Assembly: GCF_000613345.1 (NCBI RefSeq)
Contig: NZ_BAIS01000001.1
Coordinates: 1 to 64,000, forward strand
Length of the DNA stretch: 64,000 bases
Source of the DNA: Prevotella disiens JCM 6334 = ATCC 29426
GTDB taxonomy: Bacteria > Bacteroidota > Bacteroidia > Bacteroidales > Bacteroidaceae
Reading direction: 5' to 3'
Positions 45,540 through 54,023 of this stretch are shown one piece after another. The notes below the pieces were generated by a model that searched no databases, had not been told where the DNA came from, and saw nothing but the letters and a program-made list of their open reading frames with translations. Position 1 is the first letter of the stretch. Every line of letters begins with the position of its first letter. A program made the translations under genes and the position numbers.

Positions 45540-46330
45540 AACAATACCTTGACCTGCTCAATCGTATCATAACGGACGGTGTTCAGAAAGGCGACCGCAC
45601 TGGAACAGGAACATTATCAGTATTCGGTAACCAAATGAGATTTAATCTTCAAGAGGGTTTTCCATTGCTGACAACAAAGAAATTGCACCTAAAAAGCATC
45701 ATTTACGAATTACTTTGGTTTCTCAAAGGCGACACAAATGTGAAATATTTGCAGGAGCATGGTGTTAGAATTTGGAATGAATGGGCAGACGAAAATGGAG
45801 AACTTGGTCCTGTTTATGGGCATCAATGGCGTTCATGGCCTAACTATAAAGGAGGCACTATTGACCAAATTTCTGATGTAGTGGATATGATAAAGCACAA
45901 TCCAAACTCTCGTCGTATGCTCGTAACGGCTTGGAATCCAGCTGAAGTAGAGGATATGGCATTGCCACCTTGCCATTGTCTTTTCCAATTTTATGTGGCA
46001 AACAACAAACTTTCATTGCAATTGTATCAACGTTCGGCAGATACTTTCTTGGGAGTACCATTCAATATAGCCTCGTATGCACTCCTCTTGCAAATGATGG
46101 CACAAGCAACAGGACTTGAAGTGGGCGATTTTGTTTATACAACTGGCGATACCCACTTGTATTTGAACCATTTGGAACAAGCGAAACTGCAACTAACACG
46201 TGAGCCACGCCCATTGCCAAAGATGAAAATCAATCCGAATGTAAAAAGTATATTCGACTTTCAATACGAAGATTTTGAACTTATTGACTACAATCCGCAC
46301 CCTCATATTGCTGCGGAAGTGTCGGTTTAA
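45536..46330 (+). CDS. thyA: Thymidylate synthase
   Basis: Makes dTMP from dUMP using methylene-tetrahydrofolate. The 264-residue protein begins [31 protein letters not shown], has the catalytic Cys146 in [10 protein letters not shown], and shows [27 protein letters not shown] and the C-terminal DYNPHP segment. Length is normal. It starts with ATGA overlap with the methyltransferase gene and is followed 74 bases later by folA, which regenerates the tetrahydrofolate consumed here; FolD, later in the window, supplies the same cofactor pool. Confidence 0.98.
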   Translation: MKQYLDLLNRIITDGVQKGDRTGTGTLSVFGNQMRFNLQEGFPLLTTKKLHLKSIIYELLWFLKGDTNVKYLQEHGVRIWNEWADENGELGPVYGHQWRSWPNYKGGTIDQISDVVDMIKHNPNSRRMLVTAWNPAEVEDMALPPCHCLFQFYVANNKLSLQLYQRSADTFLGVPFNIASYALLLQMMAQATGLEVGDFVYTTGDTHLYLNHLEQAKLQLTREPRPLPKMKINPNVKSIFDFQYEDFELIDYNPHPHIAAEVSV

Positions 46331-46404
46331 AAAACTCGTAGAGTGGCATTCGTATTAAAAAAACACACTTGCAAAAATAAAAGGAAATAGGAAAGAAAAT
46401 AAAA

Positions 46405-46893
46405 ATGGAAATAAATATCATTGCAGCCGTTGCGAAAAATCGTGCAATAGGCTATCAAAACGATATGGTCTACTTCATTAAAGAAGACTTAAAACGATTT
46501 AAACAACTTACAACAGGACATACTGTTATCATGGGACGACGCACTTTCGAATCGCTTTCAAAGGGTGCTTTACCCAACAGACGCAATATTGTATTAAGCC
46601 AAACAAGTACAAATTTTCCTAATTGTGATGTTTTTACCTCACTCAACGAGGCGTTAAAACACATCGGAGCTAACGAAAAAGCATTTATTATGGGCGGTGC
46701 AAGCGTATATAAAGAAGGTTTGCAAATCGCAGACCGACTCTATTTAACTGAAATAGATGCTACCCCACCCCATGCTGATGTATTTTTCCCAGAATATAAT
46801 GATGGAACATGGGAAATAGAAAACAAGGAGGAACGTCCTAAAACAGACGATTCACCAGCCTATGCCTTTGTTGATTACGTTCGTAAAAAATAA
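46405..46893 (+). CDS. folA: Dihydrofolate reductase
   Basis: Reduces dihydrofolate to tetrahydrofolate. The 162-residue protein shows AAVAKNRAIGYQNDMVYF, the KEDLKRFKQLTTGHTVIMGRRT stretch with the catalytic acid and NADPH-binding residues, and GGASVYKEGLQIADRLYLTEID. Length is normal for bacterial DHFR. Placed after thyA as in many genomes. Its transcript is closed by a strong hairpin terminator shared with the convergent gene on the minus strand. Confidence 0.97.
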   Translation: MEINIIAAVAKNRAIGYQNDMVYFIKEDLKRFKQLTTGHTVIMGRRTFESLSKGALPNRRNIVLSQTSTNFPNCDVFTSLNEALKHIGANEKAFIMGGASVYKEGLQIADRLYLTEIDATPPHADVFFPEYNDGTWEIENKEERPKTDDSPAYAFVDYVRKK

Positions 46894-46914
46894 AAAGAAA
46901 AGTTGCAGACAATA

Positions 46915-46957
46915 AAAAATCACGATAAATACACTTATATTCATCGTGATTTTTTTA
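46915..46957. terminator. Bidirectional terminator between folA and the FadL-like gene
   Basis: AAAAATCACGAT (46915-46926) pairs with ATCGTGATTTTT (46943-46954), followed by more T residues. Works in both directions for the convergent genes. Confidence 0.9.
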
Positions 46958-46984
46958 TTATTTGAAAGCGTCCAACGCCTTAAT

Positions 46985-48595
46985 TCAGAACTTATAGCCC
47001 AACGTTAATAAGAGTTGGCTTCTGTTATTATCAATCTTTGTTGCAGTTGAAGTGTTTGAATAAGTCGTTTTAGTAGCCTTATCCACCACTGCCATGTTTG
47101 AGAACGGATAGAAATCGCCCTTTTGCGCACTATATTGATAAGCCAAATCTATATTCCAATTTTTTACTTGATAGCCCACACCAGCTGTGAAACGGTTAAT
47201 AGCGTCCCAATTTACAAAATCGGTTGTCGATTGATAATTCGTTCCGTAAGAAGGAACAGAAGGGTCTTTTTGCGCATTCTTATCATATTTTGAACTTACA
47301 TAGTTGTAACCTACACGCAAAGCAAAATTGCTAACTGGCTTATATTCAGCACCCAATTTCAATGTGCTAACCCCTTTTAAGGTTTGCTCCGTATGCTTGT
47401 TCATAGCATAGTCGGCAGTTGTTGTTTCCACTGCATCGCCGTAATAATCGTAATAAACGCCATTGTTCACACGAGTATTTATTGTTGAATGGTCTTCGTA
47501 CTCGTAGGTAAGTCCCAAAGCTAAGTAATTTCCAATGGTATGCCCCAATGAGAAGCCAAACTTCCATGGTGTCCAAATCTTAAATTCGTAAGAATTTGGC
47601 ACTTCGCCCCATGTATTCGTAGCATTTATGTTTGCATCGACATCAACACGGCTAACGTTTTCAGTACGCAAATCATACCATGTTGGAGTTTTTACATAGG
47701 CACCGAATCTAAATGGGGAGTCATAAATTGGACGAACGATAACACCTGCAGTAATATCAAATCCTGTACCTGTTATTGTTCTAATATCTTGTGATAAAAC
47801 ACCGCCCAAATTGTTAGCTAATTTTTCGTCATATTGGCTCTGACCATCGTAATGAACGTCTTTCAAACCAAAGGTTACACCAAGGTAAACCTTATCTTGA
47901 ATGTTGCCACTAATGTTGAAATCATAGTTGCCAATGTAGCCTGTGTTGGCTCTATCAAATATAAATTCATCAGCAAGATAGCTTTTATAAGTATTTTTGT
48001 GAGTAGCATCTGGAAGCAGAGTGTTAAAGTAAAGATAGTCTAATTGATTCCAAGTCCATGCTACATCGTTACTCCTACTATTCTGATAACCAATATTTTC
48101 TTTACCATTATTACGCACATCGAAACCACCTTGCGCATCGTTGCCAATCACATTCTTAATGAACGACTGATTGTTTTGTGAGCCATGTCCCAATTTATTC
48201 GATGCGTTAAGAATATAATCAAAATTCTTTCCTTTCGTATAGTTGAACCCAAAATTCATATTTGAGTTGTTACGAGCACGAGTTGAATAAACAAAACCTA
48301 TCTGATCGAAACTTGCATTGGTCTTTTTACCATCGGCGAATTCAATTCCTTTATGTTGCATCAACAAGCCACCGCTAACAGTTACTTGTGAACGGCGAAA
48401 CAAACCGATACCAGCAGGGTTACTTCCTATAGTAGAAATGTCGGCACCAAGAGCTTCCATAGCACCACCCATACCCACATAACGAGCAGTTCCATTAAGG
48501 TCGAAACCTGTCAGTTTCGCATTTTCGTATGTTTCCTGAGCTACTGCTGGCAACGATATTAAAGTTGCTGCCAACAAATAATAATGCATCTTCAT
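46985..48595 (-). CDS. OmpP1/FadL/TodX family outer membrane protein
   Basis: Outer-membrane beta-barrel of 536 residues. A signal peptide ends in LPAVAQE, then the family's early motif GFDLNGTARYVGMGGAMEAL with DISTIGSNPAGIGLFRRSQ. Long runs of alternating aromatic strands follow, and the C terminus is LLTLGYKF with the terminal Phe. It probably passes hydrophobic small molecules across the outer membrane. It lies 56 bases downstream of the Tyr/Gly-rich secreted protein gene on the same strand, so the two may share a transcript. Confidence 0.82.
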   Translation of the reverse strand: MKMHYYLLAATLISLPAVAQETYENAKLTGFDLNGTARYVGMGGAMEALGADISTIGSNPAGIGLFRRSQVTVSGGLLMQHKGIEFADGKKTNASFDQIGFVYSTRARNNSNMNFGFNYTKGKNFDYILNASNKLGHGSQNNQSFIKNVIGNDAQGGFDVRNNGKENIGYQNSRSNDVAWTWNQLDYLYFNTLLPDATHKNTYKSYLADEFIFDRANTGYIGNYDFNISGNIQDKVYLGVTFGLKDVHYDGQSQYDEKLANNLGGVLSQDIRTITGTGFDITAGVIVRPIYDSPFRFGAYVKTPTWYDLRTENVSRVDVDANINATNTWGEVPNSYEFKIWTPWKFGFSLGHTIGNYLALGLTYEYEDHSTINTRVNNGVYYDYYGDAVETTTADYAMNKHTEQTLKGVSTLKLGAEYKPVSNFALRVGYNYVSSKYDKNAQKDPSVPSYGTNYQSTTDFVNWDAINRFTAGVGYQVKNWNIDLAYQYSAQKGDFYPFSNMAVVDKATKTTYSNTSTATKIDNNRSQLLLTLGYKF

Positions 48596-48651
48596 AATTT
48601 ACAAATTTATTTAGACGTTTTTAATTTTCTATACTATTACTATCTAACGAT

Positions 48652-49692
48652 TTATCTATGTCCACCGAAGCTACCACCGCCCCCTCGTGAACCACCACCA
48701 AAGGAGCCACCGCCACTACGAGAACCTCCGCCGAAGCTACCACCACCGCTGCGTGAGCCACTACCAAAGGAACTTGAGTTGTAAGAACGTGTGTTACCTC
48801 TATCGTAGTTATTGAATTGACTTTGACGTTGTTGATTTCCAAAACGACTTTGTTGATTTCCAAAACGGCTATTTTGGTTTCCAAAACGACTATTATTGTA
48901 TGTATTTCGTGAATTGTAGTTCGAATTATTATTGCCGAATCGAGATGAACGTTGATTCATGTTACCAAACACGCGATTAGAGTTGTTGCGGTAGGTTTGA
49001 CCACTATAATTATTGTTTCTACCAAAATGGTTTCCAGTGCCAGTATGACCATTATAATAGCCGTAATAGCGATTTCCATAATAAGGGTAACCATAGCCGT
49101 AGTAAGGGTAACCATATCCATAATAAGGATAGCCCCAACCATAATTGTAACGCCATGGATTATACCAACCATAGTATCCTCCATAACCATAATAGCTACC
49201 CCAACCGTAATAACCGCGATACCCATAATGCCAAGGGTCGTAGAAATCGTCGTACCATGGATTCCAATAGCCAACAGAGGCGTAAACTCCTACTGCAGGA
49301 TAGCCATAGCCCCAATAGCCACGATAACCATAAAAGTCGTCGAAGCGCCCCATGCGGCGACTATAAGCAAAGTCGTCTGAATTGTTTTCGTAATAACGTT
49401 CGAATTGATAAATCGTATCTATTCGACTCATTCCGTCATTTGTACGATATTCTACAATATCGTTGCCCAAAGAATCACGACCTATTTTTTTATAGAAACC
49501 TTGCAAATTTGCACGACGATTGTAGTCGTAATCATTTTTCTCGATACCACTATAATAAGTTGGGCTATCATCTACTTGAACTTCAACATTCTTTACAGAC
49601 TGCTTAGATGGTATAAAATAAACATCATCTTGCGCCATCATTGAAAGAGGAAGTGCTGCTGCCATTAATGAAAATAGTATGAATCGTTTCAT
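48652..49692 (-). CDS. Secreted Tyr/Gly- and RFGN-repeat low-complexity protein
   Basis: 346-residue exported protein of no named family. Signal peptide MKRFILFSLMAAALPLSMMA is followed by a charged region (about 20-110), then a segment extremely rich in Tyr, Gly, Trp and Pro with repeats such as YPYYGYGYPYYG (about 110-205), then Asn/Arg/Phe repeats SRFGNQ (about 230-290), and finally GGGSRSGGGSFGG repeats to the end. The start at 49692 is chosen because a Shine-Dalgarno-like GGAGG (plus coordinates 49700-49704) precedes it and because a signal peptide begins there. The composition suggests a cohesive or phase-separating surface protein, which is inference. Confidence 0.8.
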   Translation of the reverse strand: MKRFILFSLMAAALPLSMMAQDDVYFIPSKQSVKNVEVQVDDSPTYYSGIEKNDYDYNRRANLQGFYKKIGRDSLGNDIVEYRTNDGMSRIDTIYQFERYYENNSDDFAYSRRMGRFDDFYGYRGYWGYGYPAVGVYASVGYWNPWYDDFYDPWHYGYRGYYGWGSYYGYGGYYGWYNPWRYNYGWGYPYYGYGYPYYGYGYPYYGNRYYGYYNGHTGTGNHFGRNNNYSGQTYRNNSNRVFGNMNQRSSRFGNNNSNYNSRNTYNNSRFGNQNSRFGNQQSRFGNQQRQSQFNNYDRGNTRSYNSSSFGSGSRSGGGSFGGGSRSGGGSFGGGSRGGGGSFGGHR

Positions 49693-49756
49693 GATTTTTA
49701 CCTCCATTTATTTGTTATGTATTTGTTATTCTTATTTTCCGTTTTTCTATCTGATG

Positions 49757-49764
49757 CAAAAATA
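49757..49764 (-). promoter_or_regulatory. Candidate promoter box for the Tyr/Gly-rich gene
   Basis: CAAAAATA on the plus strand reads TATTTTTG on the minus strand. A second candidate (TATATTTG) is at 49780-49787, and which is used is not clear. Confidence 0.45.
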
Positions 49765-49951
49765 CTACATCTGCTTGTGCAAATATACGGATTTTCCCTA
49801 ACTTAAGATAGGTTTTTCCCTAAATATTTATTTAAATAAAAAAAAATCGGATTTATTCAAAGGCGATTTTAACAGATATCGGAAGAAAAGGACAAGAGCC
49901 TCGCTTTTTACATATTCCGCTCTCTTTTAAAAAAAACAGGCTCTTTCCGAA

Positions 49952-50012
49952 AAAAGAGCCTGTTTCATGGTTCAAAAGAGCCTGTTTTATCGTTCAAAAG
50001 AGCCTATTTTTT
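49952..50012. repeat. 22-bp-period intergenic repeat array A5 (3 units plus an inverted copy)
   Basis: Cores start at 49952, 49974 and 49996, exactly 22 bp apart, e.g. CAAAAGAGCCTGTTTTA and CAAAAGAGCCTATTTTT. Just before it, AAACAGGCTCTTT is an inverted copy that pairs with the first unit to make a hairpin. The 397-base gap at 49693-50089 otherwise has promoter candidates and no gene. Confidence 0.85.
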
Positions 50013-50089
50013 AAGCAGCTTCGTGCGTTTTTTATATATCACTGAATAACAATGGTTTACAAAATATTTCTATTTCGCTTCGTTGCAAG

Positions 50090-50992
50090 TCAAATAGAAT
50101 CTTCTAATTGGTCAGACATATCAGCACTATTCGCATCATCAGACGATGTTCCAAATTCATCTAAAATGCCATTGATAGCAGAACCCACTACTCCTTTTAT
50201 TAAATCAGTTGTTGGGTCTATAATATTTTCTTTCAGTTCTTTTTGTACTTTCTGCTCAAGCTCTTGTTCAATATTCAGTTCCGCTGTCTTATAATATTTT
50301 TCGGAAGCCTCTTTTAGCTGTTCTTTGTTTACAGTAAACACGTGATTAAACACACCAAACGAAACGATTTTATCTTGATTATTGTAGTGAACCTTACCCA
50401 CCGAACAGATAACGTAATTATCAACGTGTATCAAATTGTCCACCGCAGCATCAATTACCTTACGAGTAAAAGCATTAGCTATCGTTTGAAAAGCCTTGGT
50501 TATCACATCACTATTCGTATTTTCACCTGCATCTTGAGCCGATTCAGTGATGGTTTGTGTAACCACATCTGACAAAGCCTCTTTGTGTTGGTCGGTATTT
50601 GGGCAAGTAAATATCATCAATGCAATGAGAAATGCGATTCCAATAAGTCCACCTATCAAACAACCTTGCATCGTTTTCGACTTCTTTTCAGGCTCATGAT
50701 AATAGGTTTTATCTGAAATAGTTTGCGCTTCAACGTACGGAATTTCTTCTATTGGTTTCCCATTTATAGTTGATTCTTGATTTAAAGTTTCAGTTTCATT
50801 AACAGGCTCTTTCATGTTTTCATTAGAGTTATCCATTAATATGCTTCTCAATTCTTCCACTTGCCATGCAGGAATCCACTCGTTTGAGTTAGAATCCATC
50901 ACCAAAGTTGTAGCCTCAATGCTACGTTCTGCAAGTTCCTTTAATGTATAAGGTCCTCGTTTTTCATTATTAATATTGATAAAATACTCCAT
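50090..50992 (-). CDS. GYF_2 domain membrane protein (DUF4339)
   Basis: 300-residue protein with an N-terminal GYF_2 module (about residues 1-50; NINNEKRGPYTLKELAER and a WIPAWQVEEL tail) as in DUF4339 proteins, a linker, one transmembrane segment near residue 118 (LIGGLIGIAFLIALMIFT) and a C-terminal region rich in Lys and Glu that is probably helical and extracytoplasmic. GYF_2 modules are thought to bind proline-rich peptides. Function unknown. It is a single gene on the minus strand without a clear partner. Confidence 0.8.
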   Translation of the reverse strand: MEYFININNEKRGPYTLKELAERSIEATTLVMDSNSNEWIPAWQVEELRSILMDNSNENMKEPVNETETLNQESTINGKPIEEIPYVEAQTISDKTYYHEPEKKSKTMQGCLIGGLIGIAFLIALMIFTCPNTDQHKEALSDVVTQTITESAQDAGENTNSDVITKAFQTIANAFTRKVIDAAVDNLIHVDNYVICSVGKVHYNNQDKIVSFGVFNHVFTVNKEQLKEASEKYYKTAELNIEQELEQKVQKELKENIIDPTTDLIKGVVGSAINGILDEFGTSSDDANSADMSDQLEDSI

Positions 50993-51210
50993 TTTTAAAG
51001 CTATTTTGCATATTTAATAACATTGAGTTGTCGCTTTCTGCAACACTCAAATCTATATTGACGATGCGAATTTATGAATTATTTCTGAACCGACAAAGTT
51101 TTCTCCCAACAATTAGAAAAATCAAAGAAAACTAAGGAAAGTTTTTACAATATTTAAAGACGAAACATAAAAAAGTTACCCAATTATTTGCGGTTTTTTA
51201 TGTAATTTAT

Positions 51211-51218
51211 TAACTTTG
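51211..51218 (+). promoter_or_regulatory. Promoter box for ffh
   Basis: TAACTTTG matches TAnnTTTG, 31 bases before the ffh start. Confidence 0.6.
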
Positions 51219-51249
51219 CAGTTATTTCGAAATAAGAAACTTTAATATA

Positions 51250-52593
51250 ATGTTTGAGAATTTAAGCGACCGTCTTGACCGCTCCTTTAAGATTTTAAAA
51301 GGCGAGGGAAAGATAACGGAAATAAATGTAGCGGAAACGCTCAAAGATGTTCGTAGGGCATTGTTAGATGCCGATGTCAACTACAAAGTAGCAAAATCGT
51401 TTACAGATACTGTAAAGCAGAAAGCTTTGGGTATGAACGTATTGACAGCGGTTAAGCCTGGCCAATTAATGGTAAAAATAGTTCACGATGAACTTGCCGA
51501 ATTAATGGGAGGCGAAACCGTAGGATTGACCCTTGAAAACAAGCCAGCAATCATCTTAATGAGTGGTTTGCAAGGTTCTGGTAAAACAACATTTACTGGA
51601 AAACTTGCAAATTTATTGAAGACTAAGGAACATAAAAAGCCGTTACTCGTTGCGTGCGATGTGTATCGCCCTGCGGCTATAGAACAATTAAAAGTTGTAG
51701 GCGAATCGGTAGGTGTTCCAGTTTATAGTGAACCTGAAAGCAAAGACGTAAATGCCATAGCAGAACACGCTATTAGGGAAGCAAAGGCAAACGGAAACGA
51801 CGTTGTTATCATCGATACTGCTGGTCGTTTGGCAGTAGACACAGAGATGATGAACGAAATTGAGAGTTTAAAAAACCATGTAAACCCTGATGAAGTGTTA
51901 TTCGTAGTTGATTCAATGACGGGTCAAGATGCGGTAAATACAGCAAAAGAGTTTAACGACCGACTCAATTTCGATGGTGTTGTCTTGACAAAACTTGATG
52001 GTGATACACGTGGTGGTGCAGCTCTTTCTATTCGTACAGTCGTAACCAAACCTATTAAGTTTATCGGTACGGGCGAAAAAATGGAAGCATTAGATGTATT
52101 CCACCCTAATCGCATGGCTGACAGAATCTTGGGCATGGGCGACGTAGTATCATTGGTTGAACGTGCGCAAGAACAATTTGACGAAGAAGAAGCTAAGAAA
52201 CTTCAAAAGAAGATTCAGAAAAACAAATTCGATTTCAATGATTTCTACAACCAAATTCAGCAAATCAAAAAAATGGGTAATCTCAAAGACCTTGCTGCAA
52301 TGATACCAGGTGTAGGAAAGGCAATACGTGATGTGGATATTGACGACAACGCTTTCAAGGGAATAGAAGCCATTATTCAGAGTATGACACCAAAGGAAAG
52401 AACAAATCCTGAAGTGTTAAACAACTCTCGCAAGCAACGCATTGCAAAAGGTTCTGGTACGAATATTCAAGAAGTAAACCGTCTTGTAAAACAATTCGAC
52501 CAAACCCGCAAGATGATGAAAATGGTAACAGGCTCGAAAATGGCTGGTATGATGGGCAAAATGAAAAATATGCCTGGAATGCCAAAAATATAA
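51250..52593 (+). CDS. ffh: Signal recognition particle protein Ffh
   Basis: GTPase that binds 4.5S RNA and signal sequences and targets ribosomes to FtsY at the membrane. The N domain is followed by the G domain with GLQGSGKTTFTGKLA (G1), DTAGR (G3) and TKLDGD (G4), then the Met-rich M domain from about residue 300 (KMMKMVTGSKMAGMMGKM near the end). Length of 447 residues is normal. It has its own promoter and is followed 31 bases later by folD. Confidence 0.97.
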   Translation: MFENLSDRLDRSFKILKGEGKITEINVAETLKDVRRALLDADVNYKVAKSFTDTVKQKALGMNVLTAVKPGQLMVKIVHDELAELMGGETVGLTLENKPAIILMSGLQGSGKTTFTGKLANLLKTKEHKKPLLVACDVYRPAAIEQLKVVGESVGVPVYSEPESKDVNAIAEHAIREAKANGNDVVIIDTAGRLAVDTEMMNEIESLKNHVNPDEVLFVVDSMTGQDAVNTAKEFNDRLNFDGVVLTKLDGDTRGGAALSIRTVVTKPIKFIGTGEKMEALDVFHPNRMADRILGMGDVVSLVERAQEQFDEEEAKKLQKKIQKNKFDFNDFYNQIQQIKKMGNLKDLAAMIPGVGKAIRDVDIDDNAFKGIEAIIQSMTPKERTNPEVLNNSRKQRIAKGSGTNIQEVNRLVKQFDQTRKMMKMVTGSKMAGMMGKMKNMPGMPKI

Positions 52594-52624
52594 TAACAAT
52601 ATTAAAACCTAAGACCGGAACCTT

Positions 52625-53509
52625 ATGGAATACAAATTAATTGACGGTAAAGCTACCGCAACAGCTATCAAAAAGGAAATTGCGGAAGAAGTAAAAAAAA
52701 TCGTTGAGAATGGTGGGAAACAACCACACCTCGCAGCAGTACTCGTAGGACACGATGGCGGCAGTGAAACTTATGTTAAAAATAAAGTTCTTGCTTGTGA
52801 GGCTTGCGGATTTAAATCTTCGCTCATTCGTTACGAATCTGATGTAACAGAAGAAGAATTGCTCGCATGTGTAGATAGATTGAACAAAGATGATGATGTC
52901 GATGGATTCATCATGCAATTGCCTTTACCAAAGCACATTGACGAACAAAAGATAATAATGGCAGTAGACTATCGCAAAGACGTTGACGGATTCCACCCTA
53001 TCAATGTTGGTCGCATGGCGATTGGCTTACCTTGCTTTATTTCAGCAACACCTTTAGGTATGCTCACTTTGCTTCAACACTACAATATCCCTACTTCAGG
53101 AAAGAAGTGTGTGATTTTAGGACGCAGCAATATCGTTGGTAAACCAATGGCACAATTGATGATGCAGAAGCACTTTGGAGATGCAACTGTTACTGTATGC
53201 CACTCACACTCAAAGACTTTAAAAGAAGAGTGCCGTGCTGCTGACATCATTATTGCAGCGATAGGTATGCCAGAATTTGTTACTGCCGATATGGTAAAAG
53301 AAGGCGCAGTCGTACTCGATGTAGGCACAACTCGTGTTCCTGATGCTTCTCGTCCAAGCGGTTTCCGTTTGTCAGGCGATGTTAAATTTGACGAAGTTGC
53401 ACCTAAGTGTTCTTATATTACCCCTGTCCCAGGTGGGGTTGGTCCAATGACAATTTGTTCATTGATGAAAAACACACTCGCAGCAGGCAAAAAAGAATAC
53501 TATAAATAA
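52625..53509 (+). CDS. folD: Bifunctional methylene-THF dehydrogenase/cyclohydrolase
   Basis: Interconverts methylene-, methenyl- and formyl-tetrahydrofolate. Catalytic YVKNK is at about residue 50. [37 protein letters not shown] with the NADP-binding loop, and [10 protein letters not shown] are in the expected order. Length is 294 residues. It follows ffh and ends at a perfect 13-bp intrinsic terminator. Works with ThyA, FolA and other one-carbon enzymes. Confidence 0.97.
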   Translation: MEYKLIDGKATATAIKKEIAEEVKKIVENGGKQPHLAAVLVGHDGGSETYVKNKVLACEACGFKSSLIRYESDVTEEELLACVDRLNKDDDVDGFIMQLPLPKHIDEQKIIMAVDYRKDVDGFHPINVGRMAIGLPCFISATPLGMLTLLQHYNIPTSGKKCVILGRSNIVGKPMAQLMMQKHFGDATVTVCHSHSKTLKEECRAADIIIAAIGMPEFVTADMVKEGAVVLDVGTTRVPDASRPSGFRLSGDVKFDEVAPKCSYITPVPGGVGPMTICSLMKNTLAAGKKEYYK

Positions 53510-53523
53510 GGTAAAAATATAAT

Positions 53524-53559
53524 AAGGTAGGAGAAAGAACGATTTTCTCCTACCTTTTT
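53524..53559 (+). terminator. Intrinsic terminator after folD
   Basis: Perfect 13-bp arms AAGGTAGGAGAAA (53524-53536) and TTTCTCCTACCTT (53544-53556) followed by TTTC. Confidence 0.93.
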
Positions 53560-53592
53560 CAACATAAAACAAACGGACAAGAAAGGGGGAAT

Positions 53593-53793
53593 ATGACTGC
53601 GGAAGAATATTTCCAGCAAGGAAACGAATATAGGAAAAAAGGTGATTTAAGTAAAGCAATGAATTGTTACTTAGAAGCCATAGCACTCGAACCTGAGTCG
53701 CCAGCTTTAGAGGCAAAAAAAAATGTTGGAAGATGTATTCAACTTCTACAACAAGGACGCATACAATCCTTAAAATACAAAAACAATGAGTAA
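53593..53793 (+). CDS. Small TPR protein of the 2-oxoacid:ferredoxin oxidoreductase operon
   Basis: 66-residue protein with one TPR-like helix pair (AEEYFQQGNEYRKKGDLSKA and AMNCYLEAIALEPESPAL). It is the first gene of the Vor operon and its stop overlaps the ferredoxin start. A purine-rich AAAGGGGG precedes the start. Small TPR genes in this place are common in Bacteroidetes; the protein might help assemble the Fe-S complex, but this is inference. Confidence 0.78.
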   Translation: MTAEEYFQQGNEYRKKGDLSKAMNCYLEAIALEPESPALEAKKNVGRCIQLLQQGRIQSLKYKNNE

Positions 53794-54019
53794 GATGAAA
53801 GGAGCAATTGTCGTTAATACAGATAGATGTAAGGGTTGCCAACTGTGTAAGGTAGCATGCCCGAAAAACGTAATAGACATAGCTCAAAAGAAAGTAAATG
53901 CCCACGGATACCCATTCGTAGAGCCTGCCAACGCAGAACTTTGTATTGGTTGTGCTGCTTGTGCTATGGTCTGTCCAGACGGCTGCATTACGGTTTATAG
54001 AAAAAAAGTGGAGGAATAA
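53786..54019 (+). CDS. 4Fe-4S ferredoxin subunit of 2-oxoacid oxidoreductase
   Basis: 77-residue double-cluster ferredoxin with CKGCQLCKVACPKNV and CIGCAACAMVCPDGC, giving two 4Fe-4S clusters. It serves as the electron-carrying subunit of the adjacent oxidoreductase. Overlaps the TPR gene by 8 bases and is followed 4 bases later by the alpha subunit. The start codon may alternatively be the ATG at 53795. Confidence 0.92.
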   Translation: MSKMKGAIVVNTDRCKGCQLCKVACPKNVIDIAQKKVNAHGYPFVEPANAELCIGCAACAMVCPDGCITVYRKKVEE

Positions 54020-54023
54020 CAAA

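Noticed and set aside
48584-48784. Plus-strand Pro/Glu-rich reading frame
   Set aside because: It is the shadow of the GGGS repeat end of the minus-strand secreted protein.
48957-49274. Minus-strand Ile/Met/Thr-rich reading frame
   Set aside because: It is another frame of the Tyr/Gly-rich gene and has no sensible domain.
10903-50012. The 22-bp arrays as CRISPR arrays
   Set aside because: Spacers are only 5 bp, repeats are imperfect and there are no cas genes.
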